A stretch of 64,000 nt of DNA. It comes from Caldalkalibacillus thermarum (GTDB taxonomy: Bacteria; Bacillota; Bacilli; Caldalkalibacillales; Caldalkalibacillaceae). The notes beneath the pieces are model-generated. The model saw only the letters and a program-made list of their open reading frames with translations. It had not been told where the DNA came from and did not search any database. The stretch covers positions 18,264 through 82,263 of the forward strand of contig NZ_BMKZ01000008.1 in NCBI RefSeq assembly GCF_014644735.1, in the 5' to 3' direction. Shown one piece after another: positions 59,808 through 64,000 of the stretch. Made by a program: the position numbers and the translations under genes. Position 1 is the first letter of the stretch; each line of letters begins with the position of its first letter.

Positions 59808-60248
59808 TTATTTTTTGGCGGCTTGCTTTTTGTTTGAAGCCGGATGCGAGTTTGGTGTGGCGTGGTTTTTAAAATGAGGTGTTGAAACTTCGATGTCGCC
59901 ACTACCTCTAATCAGTTTTCGGGAGTAAATTTTGGTTGGTTTTAAGATGTCTACCAAATATTGAATAGCAATTTCTGGGTCAACCTGTTCTCCACAGGTA
60001 TAACAGTCCAGTGCGGCAAAGCCTTTTTCAGGATAAGTGTGAATGGACAGATGGCTTTCCGATAAGAGTACCAGGACTGTTGCCCCCTGAGGTTCGAACT
60101 GTTTGGCTTGAACGGATAATACCGTTGCCCCGCAAGCTTCCGCAGCTTCTACCAGGTACTGCTTCAGCTTTTCCGCGTGATTCAGCAAATCAAAATCAAC
60201 ACCCCAAGTATCAAGTGCAATATGTCTTCCAAAAGTTGAGTATTCCAT
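59808..60248 (-). CDS. speD: S-adenosylmethionine decarboxylase proenzyme
   Basis: 146-residue pyruvoyl enzyme of the prokaryotic class 1b. It makes decarboxylated SAM for spermidine synthesis. Self-cleavage would occur between Glu64 and Ser65 in LSESHLSIHTYPE; catalytic His70 and Cys85 are also present. A 20-residue lysine/asparagine-rich tail is unusual but not disruptive. ATG 60248 follows GGGGAGGGG in a structured leader. Spermidine synthase is not in the window. Confidence 0.95.
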   Translation of the reverse strand: MEYSTFGRHIALDTWGVDFDLLNHAEKLKQYLVEAAEACGATVLSVQAKQFEPQGATVLVLLSESHLSIHTYPEKGFAALDCYTCGEQVDPEIAIQYLVDILKPTKIYSRKLIRGSGDIEVSTPHFKNHATPNSHPASNKKQAAKK

Positions 60249-60257
60249 TTTTTCGGT

Positions 60258-60300
60258 CCCCTCCCCTAGCTAATGATATCGTCATATGGCTAGGACCTAC
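60258..60300 (-). promoter_or_regulatory. Folded speD leader around the ribosome binding site
   Basis: On the minus strand CCTAGC (60294-60289) pairs with GCTAGG (60270-60265), with an inner ATGA/TCAT stem, and GGTCC before it can pair with GGACC after the GGGGAGG site. The ribosome binding site thus lies inside or at the edge of the fold. A further ATTCACT/AGTGAAT stem lies at 60304-60335. No known riboswitch family was recognised. Confidence 0.45.
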
Positions 60301-60416
60301 GTCATTCACTTAGAGGAGATGATCCTTGAGTGAATCCTGGTTCCTAATGGCTACAAGACATAAGATAACATGTGTGAGGGTAATTGTGCAATAGATTTTA
60401 GATAAATTTTTTACCC

Positions 60417-60456
60417 AAAAAATGACAAGCAAGATGCAACACCTTTGCATCTTGCC
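60417..60456 (-). terminator. Terminator of the unknown gene before speD
   Basis: GCAAGATGCAA (60429-60439) pairs with TTGCATCTTGC (60445-60455); on the minus strand TTGTCATTTTTT follows. Confidence 0.75.
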
Positions 60457-60493
60457 AGTCAAGAGGGATAGAACATGGAAATGCTATCTAGCG

Positions 60494-61096
60494 CTAAGCT
60501 TCAAGGACAAATAATTTTTTAACCAAACCTTTCAATTGCTCATCAATATCTGCCACTTTTGTTTCATCCGTCACCTTGGTGTGACTTGCGGCGATGCGTT
60601 GGTCCAGCAGGGAATCGATTTCGGCTTTAATTGCAGCAATTTGTTCCTCGATTTTGGTTGAATGATAGAGTTGCTGCTGGATATAAGGGAACATATGGTC
60701 AGATTTGTAAATCAACTGTCTTTTTCCGTTTTTTATTTCTGTAATTTTGATAATTTGACCTTGGACATATTCGTATTCAATCATTTCTCCCTGGTAAATC
60801 CGGTAACACATGGCGTTTCCTTTAAATTGTTGCAATGATCTTTGCAAAGCATAGGCGATGTTCCAGTCGTAGACAACAAAAGTGCCTGTGCATTTCAGAT
60901 AAGATCCCATATTACGGAAAGCAAGCGGAATCAAGCAATACTTATCATATAACATACATTCTTTGTCACCATTTTCAAATATGCGCACTTCCGTTTGGAT
61001 ATCCGCCTCCTGTAATAGATGCATAAACTCCTCAAACTGGGTAAGATTGAGATCAATAAGGATATTTCTGTACTCGGTGGCTATCCTTCGAGCCAT
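60494..61096 (-). CDS. Unknown protein of 200 residues
   Basis: Not recognised. The protein is soluble and mixed in charge, with no membrane segment or signal peptide. The N-terminal two thirds look like an alpha/beta domain with aromatic-rich stretches (GTFVVYDWNIAYALQRSLQQ, MCYRIYQGEMIEYEYVQ); residues about 145-195 are predicted helical and may form a coiled coil (KIEEQIAAIKAEIDSLLDQR). A good ribosome binding site (AGGAGAG), an extended -10 box (61150-61158) and a clear terminator show it is a real single-gene unit. Confidence 0.7.
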   Translation of the reverse strand: MARRIATEYRNILIDLNLTQFEEFMHLLQEADIQTEVRIFENGDKECMLYDKYCLIPLAFRNMGSYLKCTGTFVVYDWNIAYALQRSLQQFKGNAMCYRIYQGEMIEYEYVQGQIIKITEIKNGKRQLIYKSDHMFPYIQQQLYHSTKIEEQIAAIKAEIDSLLDQRIAASHTKVTDETKVADIDEQLKGLVKKLFVLEA

Positions 61097-61149
61097 AAAT
61101 GTATCTCTCCTATTTGTAGAAGAATATATATGGGCATTTTTTTATCTTA

Positions 61150-61158
61150 ATTATAACA
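61150..61158 (-). promoter_or_regulatory. Extended -10 promoter of the unknown gene
   Basis: On the minus strand TGTTATAAT, a TGn extension before a perfect TATAAT, about 55 bp before the start codon. Confidence 0.5.
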
Positions 61159-61267
61159 AATTTGCATCCAACACTTAAGGGGGAATCTTGTCGATTAGTT
61201 AAAAACGCTTAGTACAAACGGATCATTAATCGGCCAGAGGGCTTGTCAATGTGTTCAGATATAATTT

Positions 61268-61276
61268 TGTTATAAT
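61268..61276 (+). promoter_or_regulatory. Extended -10 promoter of zwf
   Basis: TGTTATAAT, about 90 bp before the zwf start; a second TATAAT at 61260-61265 and TTGTCA at 61243-61248 do not give a standard spacing. Confidence 0.45.
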
Positions 61277-61362
61277 CCATTGGTTTTCATGATCAACTTA
61301 GGATAAGATATGATATTGAGGGGTTGGCAACATAAAGATTATATCCAGTGGAGGAGTCCTTC

Positions 61363-62841
61363 ATGACAGAAGCAGCAACAATGATCTTATTTGGCGCAAC
61401 TGGAGACTTGGCTAAACGCAAATTGTTTCCGGCTTTGTACAGTCTGTTTCAGGAGAATCAATTGCCCCAACAATTTGCTGTGGTAGGGGTTGGACGCCGC
61501 ACATTAAGCCGGGAAGCCTTTCAAACCCATGTCAAATCGTCCATAGAATCGTTTGCCCGCTATTCAGTCAATGAAAAATGGCCTGACTTTATCTCCCGTT
61601 TTTATTATGTTTCTTTGGATATCCGGGAGCTAGGGGATTACCAGACCCTTTTACATACGATCAAAACAGTTGAACATGATTACTCTATTCCTCAAAACCG
61701 TCTTTTTTATTTGGCCATTGCACCGGAATTATTTGAACCAGTCACCTTTCATTTGCAACAGAGCGGCATTTTGCGACAGAGGGGCTGGAAACGGGTGGTG
61801 ATCGAGAAGCCGTTCGGCCATGATCTGCCTTCTGCGGAAGCATTGAATAAAGAAATCAGCCAGGTGTTTACGGAGGAAGAAATTTACCGTATTGACCATT
61901 ATCTTGGTAAAGAGATGGTCCAGAACATTGAAGTCATCCGCTTTGCCAATACCTTGTTTGAACCGGTATGGAACAATCAGTACATCTCCAACGTGCAAAT
62001 CACCTCCAGTGAAGTGGTTGGTGTGGAAGGACGTGCCGGATACTATGATCAGGCCGGCGCTTTGCGGGATATGGTCCAAAATCATATGTTACAGATGATG
62101 ACGATGGTGGCGATGGAGCCTCCCAGTCGGCTGAAACCGGAAGCTGTCCGCGATGAAAAAGTAAAAGTATTGCGCTCTATCCGCCGGCTTCACCAGGCCG
62201 ATGAGATTGCCCGTCACGTTGTCCGGGGCCAGTATGTGGCTGGTGAGATAAACGGTGAGGTTATGAAAGGTTATCGTGAGGAAGAAAAAGTGAATCCCAA
62301 CTCTCAGACGGAAACGTTCGTGGCTCTCAAATTTCACATTGACAACTTCCGTTGGGCGGGCGTTCCTTTTTACATCCGCACAGGAAAGCGTTTAGCCAAA
62401 AAAGCAACTGAAGTCATTATCCAGTTTAAACAGTTACCCCCGCTTTATTTTAACCAATCTGGGCAGCTGGATCCCAATGTACTGGTGATCCGCATATATC
62501 CGGAAAATGGGCTGCATCTTAAACTGAACCTTAGACAGCCTGATAATATGGACAAAATTGCACCTGTTTCCATGTCTTTTACCCAAAACGGTTCGCCAGG
62601 GTTTCACTCCCCTGAGGCATATGAACGGCTGGTCAAAGATTGTATAGAAGGAAACTCTACATATTTTACCCGTTGGGATGAAGTGGCGTTGGCTTGGAAA
62701 ATTGTTGATCCGATTGTCCAGGCATTTGAAACGGGGGAGGTGCCGCTTTATACATATAAAGCGGGATCCTGGGGGCCGACTGAAGCTGATCAATTGGTTG
62801 CTCAGGAAGGCTTGAAATGGTGGCCCGTTTTAGGCCAATAG
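61363..62841 (+). CDS. zwf: Glucose-6-phosphate 1-dehydrogenase
   Basis: 492-residue first enzyme of the oxidative pentose phosphate pathway. The coenzyme-binding loop LFGATGDLAKRKLFPALY is near residue 7, and the active-site RIDHYLGKE near residue 177. ATG 61363 lies seven bases after GGAGGAG; an in-frame GTG at 61348 lies just before that site. Stands alone, with no gnd or pgl neighbour in view. Confidence 0.96.
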   Translation: MTEAATMILFGATGDLAKRKLFPALYSLFQENQLPQQFAVVGVGRRTLSREAFQTHVKSSIESFARYSVNEKWPDFISRFYYVSLDIRELGDYQTLLHTIKTVEHDYSIPQNRLFYLAIAPELFEPVTFHLQQSGILRQRGWKRVVIEKPFGHDLPSAEALNKEISQVFTEEEIYRIDHYLGKEMVQNIEVIRFANTLFEPVWNNQYISNVQITSSEVVGVEGRAGYYDQAGALRDMVQNHMLQMMTMVAMEPPSRLKPEAVRDEKVKVLRSIRRLHQADEIARHVVRGQYVAGEINGEVMKGYREEEKVNPNSQTETFVALKFHIDNFRWAGVPFYIRTGKRLAKKATEVIIQFKQLPPLYFNQSGQLDPNVLVIRIYPENGLHLKLNLRQPDNMDKIAPVSMSFTQNGSPGFHSPEAYERLVKDCIEGNSTYFTRWDEVALAWKIVDPIVQAFETGEVPLYTYKAGSWGPTEADQLVAQEGLKWWPVLGQ

Positions 62842-62888
62842 GGCATATCCTCGTCAGATGTCATGACTGGGTTTAAGGAGGGATAACT

Positions 62889-63521
62889 TTGAAAATATAT
62901 GATATTTCAATGCCTATTTATGAACAGATGCCCGTTTACAAAAATAAAGAGGAAAAAAGACCCCGGTTTGAGGTCATGAGTGATTTTAAAACTGGAAAAG
63001 TTCATGAGACGCGGATTCACCTTGATGTGCATACGGGGACTCATGTTGATGCCCCGTTGCATATGTTTGAGGATGGGGAGACGATTGAAAGCATTTCCCT
63101 TGAAAAATTGGTGGGACCATGCAAGGTGTTGGACTTCACCTATGTCAAAGACGCCATTTCCAAAGCAGATTTGGAACAAAAACAAATGAAGGCCAATGAT
63201 TTTGTGTTGTTTAAAACGAAAAACTCCTTTGATACGGGGTTTAACTTTGGGTTTGTTTATTTAAAAGAGGATGGAGCTCGTTACTTGGCTGAAATGGGTG
63301 TGAGAGGTGTTGGCATCGATGCCTTGGGCATTGAGCGTAATCAGCCTGGGCACCCTACGCACAAGACTTTAATGAATAAAAACATCATCATTATCGAGGG
63401 ATTAAAACTGGATCAAGTCGCTGAGGGTGAATATTTTTTAGTGGCTGCCCCCATAAAGTTATTAAATGTGGATGCTGCTCCGGCCCGTGTCTTGTTATTT
63501 GACCAAATCCCTGCCCGGTAA
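62889..63521 (+). CDS. Cyclase-family metal hydrolase (arylformamidase-like)
   Basis: 210-residue protein of the cyclase/KynB family. The metal motif HTGTHVDAPLHM (HxGTHxDxPxH) near residue 49 is intact and DALGIERNQPGHPTHK lies near the end. Members hydrolyse formylkynurenine, isatin or other cyclic amides; the substrate here is not known and no tryptophan-degradation genes are nearby. Start TTG 62889, with AAGGAGG seven bases upstream. An inverted repeat CTGCCCG/CGGGCAG overlaps the stop but lacks a T run. Confidence 0.85.
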   Translation: MKIYDISMPIYEQMPVYKNKEEKRPRFEVMSDFKTGKVHETRIHLDVHTGTHVDAPLHMFEDGETIESISLEKLVGPCKVLDFTYVKDAISKADLEQKQMKANDFVLFKTKNSFDTGFNFGFVYLKEDGARYLAEMGVRGVGIDALGIERNQPGHPTHKTLMNKNIIIIEGLKLDQVAEGEYFLVAAPIKLLNVDAAPARVLLFDQIPAR

Positions 63522-63631
63522 ATCGGGCAGGTGTTAAAAATTACTATTGACTATATCTCTTGGCCATGATATATTACACTTCGCCTTTTTTGTTGAGTCG
63601 TGTTTTTCTAACCTTACCTGACAATATGTGG

Positions 63632-63708
63632 GTGTCAGTAGCTCAGTTGGATAGAGCAGCGGCCTTCTAAGCCGTCGGTCGGGGGTTCGAATCCCTCCTG
63701 ACACACCA
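63632..63708 (+). tRNA. tRNA-Arg (anticodon TCT), CCA encoded
   Basis: A 77-base tRNA with the acceptor arm GTGTCAG/CTGACAC, D arm AGCTCAGTTGGATAGAGC, anticodon loop CTTCTAA (anticodon TCT at 63666-63668, reads AGA), T arm GGGGGTTCGAATCCC and an encoded CCA end. It lies about 100 bp before the rRNA promoter. Confidence 0.97.
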
Positions 63709-63811
63709 TTTTGCCTTTCGTGACGTTGTAAATCATGGTATTTGCAAAAAGTATTTGACCAGGGGAATAAACGTTCTTTTCGTATCGCAAAAACTGACGC
63801 AAAAAAACATA

Positions 63812-63840
63812 TTGACTTTTTGATCTGAGGATGTTATTAT
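63812..63840 (+). promoter_or_regulatory. rRNA operon promoter
   Basis: TTGACT (63812-63817), 17 bp, TATTAT (63835-63840). A second TTGACC at 63755-63760 may be the -35 box of a tandem upstream promoter, but its -10 box is poor. Confidence 0.7.
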
Positions 63841-63933
63841 GAAGAATGTCGCTTCAAAAAGCCGAATTTTTGTAAGAGAACCTTGAAAACTGAACAAAGC
63901 ACAAGCGTGCGTGGCTCATTCCTTTGGGATGAG

Positions 63934-64000
63934 TTTTGATGGAGAGTTTGATCCTGGCTCAGGACGAACGCTGGCGGCACGCCTAATACATGCAAGTCGA
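63934..64000 (+). rRNA. 16S ribosomal RNA, 5' end (partial)
   Basis: The universal 16S start GGAGAGTTTGATCCTGGCTC and the following GACGAACGCTGGCGGC and CTAATACATGCAAGTCGA segments are present; the gene runs past the window end. The exact 5' end is estimated by comparison with the usual Bacillus start. Between promoter and gene is a leader of about 95 bases. Confidence 0.97.

Noticed and set aside
63510..63531. CTGCCCG/CGGGCAG repeat at the end of the cyclase gene as a terminator
   Set aside because: The stem is followed by GTGTTAAAAA rather than a T run, so the call is too weak.

Overview
The window is a low-to-medium GC Firmicutes chromosome segment from an endospore-forming member of the order Bacillales. 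Gene order follows the Bacillus subtilis yqeK-to-yqfO neighbourhood almost gene for gene (comER/comEABC, holA, rpsT, gpr, spoIIP, lepA, hemW, hrcA-grpE-dnaK-dnaJ, prmA, rsmE, mtaB, rpsU, yqeY, floA, yqfCD, phoH, pgpH, ybeY, dgkA, cdd, era, recO, glyQS, ccpN, ppsR, dnaG, rpoD, cccA, trmK, yqfO). Sporulation genes (gpr, spoIIP, yqxA, yqfC, yqfD), a CIRCE element, two T-box leaders, a B-type RNase P RNA and SigA-, SigE- and SigH-like promoters agree with this. Codon style and content would suit a thermophilic or alkaliphilic genus such as Caldalkalibacillus, but that is only a guess. No prophage, transposase, CRISPR array or integrase was seen.

Layout. 1-1151: end of nadD, yqeK, rsfS. 1222-4164: T-box-controlled leuS. 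4304-9321: comER opposite the DNA-uptake operon comEA-comEB-comEC, then yqzM. 9405-10621: an ECF sigma factor with its zinc-finger anti-sigma factor and a probable autoregulated promoter. 10663-15372: holA, rpsT, gpr, spoIIP, yqxA. 15611-27034: lepA, hemW, the CIRCE-controlled heat-shock operon, then RNA-modification enzymes prmA, rsmE and mtaB. 27150-29348: a Nudix hydrolase, deoC and a Na/Pi cotransporter-like gene. 29503-31092: a decayed membrane oxidoreductase locus (NrfD-type subunit and 4Fe-4S subunit). 31199-43841: hinT, rpsU, yqeY, nfeD, floA, yqfB-like, yqfC, yqfD, phoH, pgpH, ybeY, dgkA, cdd, era, yqzL, recO. 43843-47076: T-box-controlled glyQ-glyS. 47113-54531: an orphan TIM-barrel gene, ccpN-ppsR, dnaG-rpoD, a deleted acyl-CoA dehydrogenase and cytochrome c gene cccA. 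54662-59007: trmK, yqfO, a MATE exporter and ispH. 59127-64000: rnpB, speD, an unknown gene, zwf, a cyclase-family hydrolase, tRNA-Arg and the start of an rRNA operon.

Most of the window is conserved housekeeping DNA and no clearly new system was found. The points most worth a second look are: (i) three leaders (Na/Pi transporter gene, rpsU, speD) whose ribosome binding sites can be closed by hairpins; (ii) ccpN, which has no in-frame ATG/GTG/TTG at its expected start; (iii) two decaying metabolic loci, one by single-base losses and truncation, the other by internal deletions; (iv) an ECF sigma/anti-sigma pair sitting inside the otherwise conserved com-holA block.
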